Assembly (NCBI RefSeq): GCF_039555335.1
Contig: NC_092631.1
Coordinates: forward strand, 9,733,701 to 9,797,700
Reading direction: 5' to 3'
Source of the DNA: Amphiura filiformis
Lineage: Eukaryota; Echinodermata; Ophiuroidea; Amphilepidida; Amphiuridae
Length of the DNA stretch: 64,000 nt
Positions 53,648 through 64,000 of the stretch are shown piece by piece; position 1 is the stretch's first letter, and each line of letters opens with the position of its first letter. The notes beneath the pieces were generated by a model that saw only the letters and a program-made list of their open reading frames with translations, did no database searches and was not told the origin of the DNA. The position numbers were made by a program, and so were the translations under genes.

Positions 53648-54467
53648 AGGAGGATTTCGTGATCCTAGCATCCTCTTTTTATGACATTTTTCAGTAGATA
53701 TCCACGAAAAACGCTTATTTCCAAAATTTCAGTTGATTCCGATTTTGCGAGTTATGCATGATTATGTCTATTAGGGGTGGTGCAATAATTATGTGTACCC
53801 GGGGGGGTGAATTCTCAAAATGGTCTGCCAAAAATCGCTTGCCCCCCCCTTTGGCCGTGCCAAAAATCTTTGCCCCCCTTTCGACGTGCCAAAAACCTTT
53901 ACCCCCCCTTTGACGTGCCAAAAATCTTTGCCCCCCTTACACATGAAGATTTTGGGGAACCCGAATTTAAAACCTTAAATTGTCTTAACATATAATGCGA
54001 GCGCAGCGAGCAGGAAATTTTGCATATTTGAACGTGTTCGTAACGTTTTCCTACGCCTTTTAAGGGCGTAATATAGAAACGGTGCCCAAAATATCTGTGC
54101 CAAAATTGCTTGCCCCCCCCTTTCGACCTGCCAAAATCGCCTGACCCCCCTTTCGACCTGCCAAAAATGCTTGCCCCCCCCTTTTGGCCTGCCAAAAATC
54201 TTTGCCCCCCTATATTTCACCCCCCCCGGGGTACACATAATTATTGCACCACCCCTTAGGCCTACACTGCTCCATAGACAATGTGTTGTAATTTCGTTCT
54301 GGTGCACCAGAACGAAATTCAAATTTGGCGACATTTTTGCTAAACGAATTAATCTGCAAGAAATATTTGGTACATAAACATGTAGCCAGAGGTATCCAGT
54401 GGTGTAAAAATCTCAACTTATTTTGGGAAAAGTGGGGGGATAAGGCTGTGGATCACGAAATGCCCCT
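53648..54467. mobile_element. TTAA-flanked MITE with central palindrome, interrupted copy
   Basis: TTAA flanks both ends (53644-53647, 54468-54471). The termini are AGGAGGATTTCGTGATCC and, inverted at the right, AGGGGCATTTCGTGATCC. Near the original centre is a 24-bp perfect palindrome whose half-site is TTCGTTCTGGTG (about 54295-54318). A Harbinger-like element at 53774-54255 interrupts it. Opposite orientation to 55159-55494. Confidence 0.82.
53774..54255. mobile_element. Harbinger-like MITE, TTA duplication, nested in a TTAA element
   Basis: The termini GGGGTGGTGCAATAATTATG and CATAATTATTGCACCACCCC are flanked by TTA (53771-53773, 54256-54258). The empty site is supported by the uninterrupted relative at 55159-55494. 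The interior has repeated CTTGCCCCCCCTTTCGACCT and GTGCCAAAAATCTTTGCCCC units. Confidence 0.88.
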
Positions 54468-54471
54468 TTAA

Positions 54472-55154
54472 TTACCATATTTTGCGACGAAAACCTGCAT
54501 GCCTGCTAAAATTTGGAGACCACCAATTGCCACTCTCCAACAAATTGCATCACAATACCAGTTCCGAGAAATCGCACTCGCAAGCTCGGACGGACAACCA
54601 GGAAACATAACACGAAGTTGTGCGGAATTCAAATTTTACTTGTTATCAGGAGTTTGTGTTATCCAGTTCTAATAACATGTGAAATGTATGCTTGGTAATG
54701 TAAAACATAGGCCTACTTCTTGTTAAGAGGGTTCGTGTTAACGAGTTGCCACTGTACCTCCGGTGGAGGCATAAAAATAAATATGGGGTTTCTACATTAA
54801 ATAGAGGCGAATGAACCGAAAAGAACTAGGCCTATAGGGTCCATAACTCCCCGCCCCCCCCAATCCTTTTTTTTAAATCGAAAAATATTTGACGAAATGC
54901 ACACCTGTAAAAAGGTACGGGTAGCCTTATTTGGTTTTTTTACACATACGGACCAAATTATAGCGTAACAAGTCATTGCGTTTAGTCACAACGGTTTATT
55001 ATGCAAAAAATAGACCGTTTTAAACAATGTTAAAAGTTGCATCTTAGTACATAGGAGTCAACTCTTAAACAATACAGTAAGCCGGGTTTATCCATGTGTT
55101 TGTTAAAGAAAACCCGACTGCTATGGACTAAGGTGCAACTTTTAAAACGGCCTC
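54472..55154. other. Short non-genic spacer between two TTAA elements
   Basis: No gene. A C-rich run lies at 54850-54863. At 55006-55035 and 55065-55150 AACAATGTTAAAAGTTGCA and GTGCAACTTTTAAAACGG are inverted to each other, giving a small foldback. Confidence 0.35.
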
Positions 55155-55158
55155 TTAA

Positions 55159-55494
55159 AGGGGCATTTCGTGATCCACAGCCTCATCCCCCACTTTTCGC
55201 AAAAAAGTTGAGATTTTTATATCACTGGAATACTCTGGCTACATAATGTTTATGTACAAAATATTTCTTGCAGATTAATTCGTTTAGCAAAGATATCGCG
55301 AAATTTGAATTTCGTTCTGGTGCACCAGAACGAAATTACAACGTATTGTCTATGGAGCAGTGTAATACACATAATCATGCATAACTCTCAAACGCACAAT
55401 CGGAATCAACTGAAATTTTGGGAATATGCTTTTTTCGTGAATATGTACTGAAAAATGTCATAAAAAGAGGATGCTAGGATCACGAAATACTCCT
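55159..55494. mobile_element. TTAA-flanked MITE with central palindrome, intact copy
   Basis: TTAA lies at 55155-55158 and 55495-55498. The termini are AGGGGCATTTCGTGATCC and, inverted, AGGAGTATTTCGTGATCC. The exact midpoint is the 24-bp palindrome at 55311-55334 with half-site TTCGTTCTGGTG. Apart from ends and centre the arms are not complementary, unlike the hairpin family at 36-49 kb. Confidence 0.85.
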
Positions 55495-58400
55495 TTAATT
55501 AACCATTGTGACTGAGCGCAATGTGTGACGCTATAAATTGGCCCACACAATATGGCTATACAAAATCGTATTTCCTTATATTTGGGGGGGTAGTACCTTC
55601 CAGATTGTCGATTGAGTGAGTCGCTCATCGTAGTGCACGTTAGAATAAGCCCGTTGCTTGGTCAACTGGATCAAGCTTTCTTTGTTACGAACCACTGATC
55701 GAAATGATCACAACGCAAAGCATATGGCATATCAAAATTAGGAGCAGGTGTATGTATGTGCCCAGGCTTGGAGAGGTAACCAATGATAACAAACGTGCAC
55801 TACGACGGCGAATGCCGATTTGAAACAACAAATTTAAAACAATTCATGTAAGACGTAATAATTTATAGCAGATGCTTCTAAAACTTCCAAATATCATTAC
55901 CAAGTTCAGGTGACAATAAAAAAGTCAGTTAAACGACAGAAAGAATTCCTCTTATAACACCATTTTATTCCAGTCCTCATACATACTATACGAACGAATT
56001 TCTTTTGATAACACCATTTTACTTTAATAACACTTCCTCTTACATACGATAATAACATCTCAAATTCGATGAATTCCATAATATACAGTTGACAAAAATA
56101 TTGAATCAATTTCAGGACATGTATATAGGTAGTCCTTAACAGAAAATCAGTTAATAGGAAACATTCTGAAAATCAGTATTTTGCTGTACAGGGAAGAAAA
56201 TATCCTAAAATACATAATTTCTGAAAATTTGCACTGTCGTACGGCTTTAAACGGTTCTTTTTGGATCTATCATCGGCCTCATATACATCATTTGTGATAC
56301 GTACACTTAATTTGAAATGAATAAAAAATTAGTTTATTTAAAGAAATAACAAACCAAGAGATGCGGCCGACCACAGAATCCCCGTCCAGTAAAACAAAAA
56401 AGACAGTTCTGAAAGGCTTTATGAATACATGCATTTCATTCTATCGTTATCATATCCGCAGTGATTTAACTTCAGTTGAAATGAATTCTGACTTTAAAAG
56501 ATTTGGAAAACACAACCTACAGAGGACATAAATGTTGGTAAAAGAACAATTGACGATATAAAAAAAAGAGGATTGTTTATCAGGGCGTCACCTATATCAA
56601 AAGCAGGAATTGCATACACAAATCAAATTATATACAGTGGAACCTCGTCCTGATTAAAGTTACACAAAACTGTTACAAGGTGGGTGTCAGGACTCGAATT
56701 TTAGCCTAAAGGTATTTGCTTGGGACTTGCAAAACATTGTGCTTTGTCAGGAATTTGGGTTTCAGTTTTTTTTGTTCACAAATTTCCACTGTAATTGAGA
56801 TGCATGGCAATTCCATATTCCAACTCAACTTCAATTCACCATCACTCTACAGTGACTAATATTGATTGAACTTGCATATTATTAAAACTTGGTCAAATAT
56901 TTAAATTCATACTGATCAATTGTTTGTCTGGTCTTCATGTCACCAATCATATACCAGATCAGACGACAGATACATACATACAAATTGAAATATTTATTTG
57001 ACTCTGTACAACAGGTCAATAATATTCTTAAGCTACATTACTTTTCCAAAAGTGAGCGACTGCAAAGTTGCATAGTACATGCATGTAGTGTATGTAATGT
57101 AGTCAATAATAAACAGTTTCCTCTCATGGCCACTACCTGATTAATTTAATACACAATTTGAAACTTATGCAATTCAACCCTTGACATCTGTGACACAAAC
57201 CTTAATTAACAACCCATTTTCACAAAAATATACAATTCACAACATCAAAACAATCATTTGCATGATGGGGATTACAGTGACAATTTGATCAACTGAAATT
57301 ATGCAATTAGAACAGAACTAAAATTGGGACATAGTTTCTAATCACTGACACCAATAATGTGAAGAGCAAAGGATTTTTAATTTTCAAGCATTAGGTGTCA
57401 GTCAAGTAACAGCATCCAACTGAATTACTCCTCCCCTAATAATCACTGCCTACCAATATTTTAAACATTGCCTACATTTAATAGAAGCATCCGTTTTCAT
57501 TATACATAAATAAATTACATGCATGACTCCCGGGGCATGACTTCTGACAAGTTTCAATTCTAGTAATTAGGGACTTGAGAATCCAACAAACTGTATTTTA
57601 TGTTTTCAAACTGTATTTAAACACATTTTGACTAATTTCATTATTTTAATACCCCATTGATGAACTTAAATCCCCCAGGCACTAATAATTAAGTAGTTTA
57701 AACCTTTGCTCACCACACAAAAATGTGCATACATGGAATTGTCAGTTGACACTTAAGATTTTCATCAACAGCCCAGGGTAAGAGTCTGCAAACTTTCGGA
57801 CACTTGACACCAGAATTGGGTCAGATTCTCCAAATTTTAAAACTATAGGCCTTAGTATTGAAAATTCCAGGTATGCAAATTTTTGTGTTGTCAAGGTTTA
57901 AAATACATAATCGTGTTTACTAACACAGATAACTTGTGCCATACATTTCCCCCTTTCATTTTAGCAACTTGCACTTCCAAAAATCCAATTTTCAAGAACA
58001 TTAACATTAATTTTGTTGATCATGTTTGTTACAAGAAATTAAATCAATTACATCCAACTCCAAGGAAACATTGCCTAAAATTAATTATAAGCATTTTACA
58101 AGCAGAGAGTGCATTTTTGCAATGTGGCCCTATATCGTATACATTAATATCAACTGTAGTTGTACCAAATGCCCCACAATTTATTCTTATACAAGCATAT
58201 ATCTTACTGCAACTAAAAGTTGTGTACTAATTAGTGACACAAAAATCTACATGTACATGTATACACAGTATCTGACCGAGAACAGAAGATCTTGCTCTTG
58301 CAGATTTTCTTCTCCACTCATCTCAAAGCTGCCAATGCACATAAAGTACATCCAATGTTGAAAATAACATTACAATAAACCAGTTCAAAACAATTTTCTT

Positions 58401-59367
58401 AGTCCATTATTGGACAACAAGTAAAATGTAAAGTTAAATGGGATAAAACACTAGTACGATGTACACTTATTAGAAATATAGGGTAATGCAGTAATCCTTA
58501 AATACAAAATGTGTCCAAAGTCACTGCCGAGGACACATTGCTTGGGAGTAAAGGATAATGCAACACCCTGTATTTCTATTCTATTACCCCTAAATGTGAT
58601 GTAACAAGCAAACATCCCTTTTTTCGCCCAAGTAATTTGGTTATTTACATCAAGGTAGAGCGCAGACAAGTATTCACAGCTAAGTTACTGCATGAATTGT
58701 GAAAAAAATGAACGCATAACAGGGCGTATGCTCTCTGCATAGCATCTGTCAAAATATGCTCTGTATCACATCTGTCAAAATATGCTCTGTATAGCATCTG
58801 TCGAGCTTTACTGTGGTTCAGATACAAACGGGGTACATTATTCTGCAATAAAGTACCGTAATATACATGTACAATGTCCCATGATGGTCTCACGCTTGGA
58901 CAAATCACTGTGGTTTTGAATAGATTGTGAAGGTAATAGCATTCCAAATATTAGTACACATACATTGTATTTGATTTCAGTATCTGCTTCAATAGCACGC
59001 AACACAGCACCAACTTTATACAAATAACCCCCTGTTCGGATGTAACTCTTTAAAAATTCTATTGAAATATTATCAAGAAACACAAAACTCTTGGACTAAA
59101 ACCTGATACATGTACAACATGAACATAGTTACTCCAATCTGACAGAGTTGTAACATTTCAAGTCATGTCATAGTCGAGTCGAGTCATTTCTAGTAATATC
59201 TAGAGCCAAGTCAAATGACTCCAGTCACTGTACAATGTCAACTTGTACAGGGAAATTTGAAAATCCGAGTAGAGTCATTTATTTTTAAAAAGTCGAGTCT
59301 CAAGTCATGACTTGTTACAAGCCTGCAATCTGAGAGAGAAGTCTTGCACGTTTGACAGTTAGGTGTT
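55495..59367. other. Repeat-poor AT-rich stretch, no recognised gene; may include ZC3H10 3' sequence
   Basis: None of the short frames here resembles a known protein and I find no inverted-repeat element. A tandem CTGTCAAAATATGCTCTGTAT-like duplication lies at about 58745-58802. Because ZC3H10 reads leftward from 61.3 kb, part of this could be transcribed 3' untranslated sequence, but no end can be fixed. Confidence 0.35.
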
Positions 59368-59879
59368 TGCACTAGGAACCTACAAAGGCAAGGAAGTACC
59401 CACTTTGGGTGAGAAATGGCGAGGCTAGGCAAGAGGCGGCGAGGTAGCCTATTAAAAAAAAGGCGAGGAATGCTGAGGTTCCGATTACTCTTGCTCAGAT
59501 CCTGGGCAAGTTTGGCGAGGTACATCCAGACCTGCCATATATTTTGTCAGTAAATATAAGTCTCACCCAATTAACACAATTGTTAACAAGTTGACTCACG
59601 TTGGTCTTAACCAATTTTATTACTCAACCAGAGAGCTCAGGAAGGTTACAATGTATGACCAATATAGTCAGCACGATAACAATGGTATTAATTATTGGGC
59701 GACACTTATATTCCAGACAAAAATGTCTGTGGCAGGTCTGGATGTGCCTAGCCTTTCCTTGCCATTTCTTAATTTAGTTAAGTTGTCTCAACCTCGCCAT
59801 TCCTCTCCTTCTTTAATAGGCTACCTCGCCATTTCCCGCCAAAAATTGGTACTTTCTCGCCTTTTGGGTTCCTAGTGTT
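59368..59879. mobile_element. Foldback element with GCGAGGTAGCC arms
   Basis: The left arm GCACTAGGAACC, GGCAAGGAAGTACCCA, GGCGAGGTAGCCTATTAAA, CATCCAGACCTGCC is mirrored on the right by GGCAGGTCTGGATGTG, TTTAATAGGCTACCTCGCC, GGTACTTTCTCGCC, GGTTCCTAGTGTTGC. The arms are about 170 bp with indels, and the loop is about 170 bp. It has no ORF and no clear target duplication. Confidence 0.68.
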
Positions 59880-60331
59880 GCTTGCTATTTTTGTCCCATG
59901 ACTGTTTATTTTATGCCATAAAAGTTGGGAAAGATGGCATAAATGATTCTAAAAACTGCAAAGCACTAAACCAAAATGGTTTTATGATATTTGATCAGAT
60001 TATTTATTTATCATACCACACACTTCCAAGATATACTTTTCATTTCAGCCAAGGAAACATTAGCTCTTCCTGCAACACAAAACATGCCAACACTTCTTAG
60101 GCCCAATATTATTAATAAATCATTCATGTTATGACAAGTCGACTATTACATGCAAGTAAATAAATTGTGATAAAATTAGAAAGTATCTAGAGTCCTGGTT
60201 CTATCTCCAACAGCATGCGACAGAACATCCTATTTTACGTAAGTTTTTCTGATTAAATATTGGTTTGAAATTTTGATATGCACTGGGTATGAACACTAAT
60301 TTCGATAACACACAAATGTTTATACATGTAC

Positions 60332-61320
60332 TTAGCGACCTGCAATGCCAGGGCGAATATTGGTCGACACAATAGGATAAGATATCATGGATGTTTGGAC
60401 ACTAGGTATGGATACAGTTGGTATGGCTTGAGCTAAGGTAACAGCCATGGTGGGGATCTGATCAGAAAGTGCTGCAGGACTTTCCTGGGTTATCAAGGCC
60501 GAAGCCTGTGGCCCAGTCCCTTGCTGGGTTAACAAATTGCCGTGCGACAAAAGTGGGAGGCCAGATGGCGTTGAGCGCACCAAATGGGTTTCCGCTTTGA
60601 GCAGTGTATTGTGGTGGTCAGTCTTGGCAGCGCGCAGCCGTGCATTCTGCTCGAGCAGAACCTCGTTAGTAGCTGTTAAATCGGACACTTGCTTTGCGCA
60701 AGTCATCTATCTTCGCGTCGCAGCATCACATTTTCATCTTCCAAGTCGCGCATGTCACGATCAAGTGGGCCATCTCGACGTGGTGGGCGATCTCCATATG
60801 GATCCATGTCATCATATAGTGGGCGACGCCGCATGCGATCAAACTCGTACTCACCATAGGGATCCCTTGAGTAATCATATCTGGGGTCAAAGCGTCCTGG
60901 CATGCGCCGCGAACGTTCTTCAAACTCCAAATCACCGCGACTAAGATGACGGAATTTGCATCTGCTACCACGGTTGCATTCTCCTTTGAGATAGTCGCGA
61001 CATACTGGTATTTCCCCTTCCATCAAATCGCTACCCCCTCCTGCAAGCCCCTTAACAACTGCCTCTTCAAGAACTGGTGGGAGCTTACCGGTTTCCTTGT
61101 AGTATTCCTGTTCAGATCGAGAACAGTGTATGTACTTGCAATTGGACCGCCTGCATTCGCTGTTCTGGTAATCATGGCAAAATTGATACTCTACGCGCTG
61201 TTTGTTACTACGTTCTGGATGATTGTATTTACAACTGGCACCTCGTCGGCAAACATTTCGCAAGAAATCCCTGCAGATGTTACCTTCCCCTTCCTCATTA
61301 TCCTCTTGGTTATTCGACAT
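60332..61320 (-). CDS. ZC3H10: ZC3H10-like triple CCCH zinc-finger protein, frame broken by two 1-base insertions
   Basis: The first frame (start codon 61318-61320) has three CCCH fingers: C16-H34 (C-x7-C-x5-C-x3-H), C48-H65 (x7-x4-x3) and C107-H125 (x7-x5-x3). An Arg/Asp/Tyr-rich linker follows, then the start of a leucine-rich coiled coil (LEDENVMLRRE), and the frame stops at 60703-60705. The coiled coil resumes in another frame as KQVSDLTATNEVLLEQN, a ZC3H10 signature, and runs to the stop at 60332-60334. Removing an extra C at 60711 and one T of 60693-60695 would restore a continuous reading of about 328 residues; human ZC3H10 is longer (about 434). ZC3H10 proteins bind RNA and are linked to microRNA processing and mitochondrial control. 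This could be a sequencing artefact, a polymorphism, or an intronless decayed copy. Confidence 0.85.
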
Positions 61321-62640
61321 GTTGGCGTTTATGTGCTTAAATTTACTAGATTTTTATGCTTTTAGCTTGCTGTTCACTTTCTTTGCTTTCCGTTTGTGCT
61401 TACTTGATCAATACTATTAAAGTATTCACTCAAGTGATCTTGCCACGCTGCTGTTCTGTTCTTAAAATAGCACAATACCTGAATGCTGCGCAAAAACTAC
61501 AAGATGAAGCACAGTACAATGTTTCTTCAAAGGTCGCAGGTCATCTAAGGGTCGCAGGCTTTCATCAAAAGCTTGTGCTGCGGGCGCTGTTTTCTGCTTT
61601 GCGCAACTTTCTGAATGATGAGGACCTGTTTGGAGTAGTAAAAAGCGAGGCAATGTTGCTTGTAATACTGAAAGCGTGATATATCAGTTCTAGCTTATAT
61701 AGCCTTAAGCCCTATGAAAACTTTTACCTTTGATTTTATTCAGCAACTTAAGTCACATTTTTACGAAACTTTTATTGCACATGAAAACTCATAGTAGTAA
61801 TCGCTAGGTAGGTGCTTAATCACTTTGCTAATTTTAACTTGATTAGTTTTTCATTATTTACATTTATAACGAAATATTCATTGCATACAAGTTTAAAATA
61901 TTACTTAGAAGAATTAAGCAAGTGACACATGAAGACATGAAAAAGCAATATTGTTAGTGATAATGGAAGCAATTTGAGTTTGTGTACAAGCTTTTTTTAA
62001 TTGATGTAACTAACAAACCTGCATTAGATTTCATAGATGAAGATCAACATTGAGCGGGTGAATTACGCATATTAAATTATATTGGCCATGGCAGGTAACT
62101 TTGGAATTAGCTTGAAATTAAATATGCAACTATTAACAGTTGGAACTCATTAACAAGAAAACGCTTTTAAACACAAAAACCTGCAACACAAAGTCATGCA
62201 CGTGGTCCCGTTTGATCCCCATCTTTTCTGTACAAACAATGTAACACAAAAAACTGTTGAGGTATGCCTGACATTTTGATAAGTTAAAATAAATTAGGAT
62301 TATTTCAATATCAATTATTAGATAATTGACTTTTTCATAAAAAGGCAGTTCTCTAACCAAAAGTGTTGCCTGTTTTGCGATTACCATACAAAAACAAATT
62401 GACCTCAAAATGATCTTTGATCTCAATATGTGACCTTGAACTACGAAATTACAGAGCTGTTATTACTGAATTTTGATATAAAATTGGATTGATTGATCAT
62501 CGATGAGCCCATATTTACTGGTAGACCTATAAGATTTACAAATATTGGGCGAGAAATAGTCGCACCCTATTTTTATCATTATTTGGATCTAATATTTTCA
62601 TCAAAACATAAATGGCTGCATTTAGGTTTGAATTGTTCAT
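61321..62640. other. Upstream flank of ZC3H10; no gene recognised
   Basis: This should contain the ZC3H10 5' untranslated region and promoter. A plus-strand frame at 61356-61679 (107 codons) has no family resemblance that I recognise. The piece 61960-62045 (GATAATGGAAGCAATTTGAG and following) recurs at 63545-63640. Confidence 0.35.
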
Positions 62641-62717
62641 GTGAGAGCATTTTTTCATTTACAAGTTGACCTCAAATGACAGTTGATCTCAAATGACCTT
62701 TGACCTCTACATGCGAC

Positions 62718-62779
62718 CTTGAACACCACAAATGCAGCTATGACTTTCCTTGAACACCACAAATGCAGCTATGACTTTC
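62718..62779. repeat. Perfect 31-bp tandem duplication
   Basis: The 31-bp unit starting CTTGAACACCACAAATGCAG is repeated exactly at 62718-62748 and 62749-62779. A related single sequence (GTGACCTTGAACTACGAAAT) lies at about 62431. Confidence 0.9.
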
Positions 62780-64000
62780 ATGTTAGGACACAAAACCTTA
62801 ACATACAGACATACATCCACATGTATTTGCCAGCAAAGAGGGACTGATGAACGTGGAAATGTTTTTTTCTGATTTTCTGTACCTAACCGCGCACCAGTTT
62901 TACAAAAAAATAATTTTTTTTTTGGATTTTAACCTATCAATTCGGAGCCTGATTTTATACCAACAATAGAGAATGCACTCTCAAATGCATTTTTAGGCTG
63001 TTTACAGTCAATTGCACATGTCAGCTAAATGGGGATGGTACCGATGCAATACTAAACGTCCACGGTTGGAATGTAAAATTTCATATTAACATCCGCATTT
63101 ACCGGCAAGCACCCACACACACATATATTAAGAGTGGTTAGTGCCTCCTTGAACCTGATTCAGACGAGACAATCAAAGATTGGGGGGGGGAAGTAATGCG
63201 GGCAGGCAACTGGGAAAGTTGGAATCAACTTTCATTGGCCAAACACAAAATAAGGCGATTTCATGTTATCGATGTTCCACTGTACATAGTAGCTGAAAAT
63301 TCAAAGTAATGCAACCAAAGATATTAGACGTTGAGTCTGAATTCTGCCATGCTTTTGTGTTCCTCATGGAGGGCAAAATAAAGTGTTATTTCGCCATGCG
63401 CCCAGCAAACTTCCCAATTTAAATTGTGCGCGTGTTTGAGCTGTGTGCTTATCATGCCAATAACGCATATCCAGCATTAATTAAATGTGCTACGATCAAG
63501 TTTGAGACGCCATTTAGCATGTTCGATTTCAGGCTTTTAATGGATAATGGAAGCAATTAGAGTTTGTGTAGAACAAGCATTTTAATTTACAGAACTGGCA
63601 AACCTACATTGGATTTCCTAGATGAAGCATGATAACACGTACCAAGTTCTGTATGCAAACCTTTGCAACGCTCAAGCTTAAGACGCCAATTAATGTTCAA
63701 TTTCATTAACGCTAGAGGAGTGGCGGATAGTCCAATATAGCGGATTTACCATTAGGACTCAACAGACTCTTTTAGTCTAATGTCTTAGAGTGTTGCACCT
63801 GAACCAGTGCTGTACAGTGCGACCATTTTAGGCGCATTGGCGACTTGATTTTTTCTGATGGCGACTAAATATTCAATCCCTGGCGCCAATGGCGACCAAC
63901 TGTTGAAGCTTTTAATTGCCAGCAAATGCAAAACATGTATGTAATGTTGCATTCAACATGTTCAAGAGTATGTATTCTATGAATATGCATTTATCATGAT
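62780..64000. other. Non-genic right edge with dispersed repeats
   Basis: 62970-63085 repeats the motif series of 3995-4100, and 63545-63640 repeats 61960-62045 (AATGGAAGCAATTAGAGTTTG, GATTTCCTAGATGAAGCA). GAGACGCCATTTAGCATGTTCG near 63505 has a weaker echo at 63680. No coding region is supported. Confidence 0.4.

Noticed and set aside
60537-61365. Plus-strand ORFs opposite ZC3H10
   Set aside because: They are antisense shadows. The minus strand has clear CCCH fingers and a ZC3H10 coiled coil.
61356-61679. 107-codon plus-strand ORF upstream of ZC3H10
   Set aside because: No domain or family is recognised, and it overlaps the expected ZC3H10 promoter and 5' untranslated region. It is possible but unsupported.

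Overview
The window is animal nuclear DNA, most likely from an invertebrate deuterostome and probably an echinoderm. That assignment is an inference. It rests on intron-rich genes with GT/AG splice sites, recognisable orthologues of animal CYP20A1 and ZC3H10, low gene density, and a very large load of small inverted-repeat DNA transposons. No bacterial, plasmid or viral gene organisation is visible.

Three host loci can be supported. (1) Two head-to-head-inverted copies of a CYP20A1-like cytochrome P450 lie on either side of about 12 kb of repeats. The minus-strand copy (stop at 19698, start codon at 26563-26565) is complete: 11 coding exons joined in frame to 469 codons. The plus-strand copy (3655-7250) holds only the last five exons. 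These have the same lengths and phases as in the complete gene, and everything upstream is replaced by repeats and a LINE. (2) A two-exon class A G-protein-coupled receptor (42504-45973, minus). (3) An intronless ZC3H10-like triple CCCH zinc-finger gene (60332-61320, minus) whose reading frame is interrupted by two single-base insertions 16-18 bases apart. These genes do not form an operon-like unit or an obvious pathway.

The rest is mostly mobile DNA. Left to right: a frameshifted CR1/Jockey-like LINE (1-3060); a motif-repeat block (3061-3505); the partial P450; foldback elements and a deleted mariner with TA duplications (7.6-11.2 kb); a 2.5 kb inverted-repeat element filled with CAACGTTG-like motifs and carrying a nested hAT-type insertion (12.0-14.5 kb); another hAT-type element and a 2.3 kb inverted-repeat element ending 10 bases from the P450 stop codon (16.7-19.7 kb); the complete P450 with two elements in its introns; a 39-bp satellite (28.8-34.9 kb) broken by three separate transposons; microsatellites and palindromic TTAA-flanked elements (36-38 kb); the receptor gene; a 1.9 kb inverted-repeat element filled with GTGTTC/GAACAC motifs (46.3-48.2 kb); a cluster of nested GC-rich elements (49.4-55.5 kb); then a quieter AT-rich stretch leading to ZC3H10.

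The most unusual signal is a recurring architecture. At least four unrelated-looking inverted-repeat elements, three of them with apparent 2-bp target duplications, are internally built from many copies of one short, often self-complementary motif (AAAACGTTTT, CAACGTTG, GTGTTC/GAACAC, TATTCGTAGGTAAC). No coding capacity for a transposase was found in any of them. Target-site duplications could be read directly for more than fifteen elements because several are inserted in each other or in the satellite.
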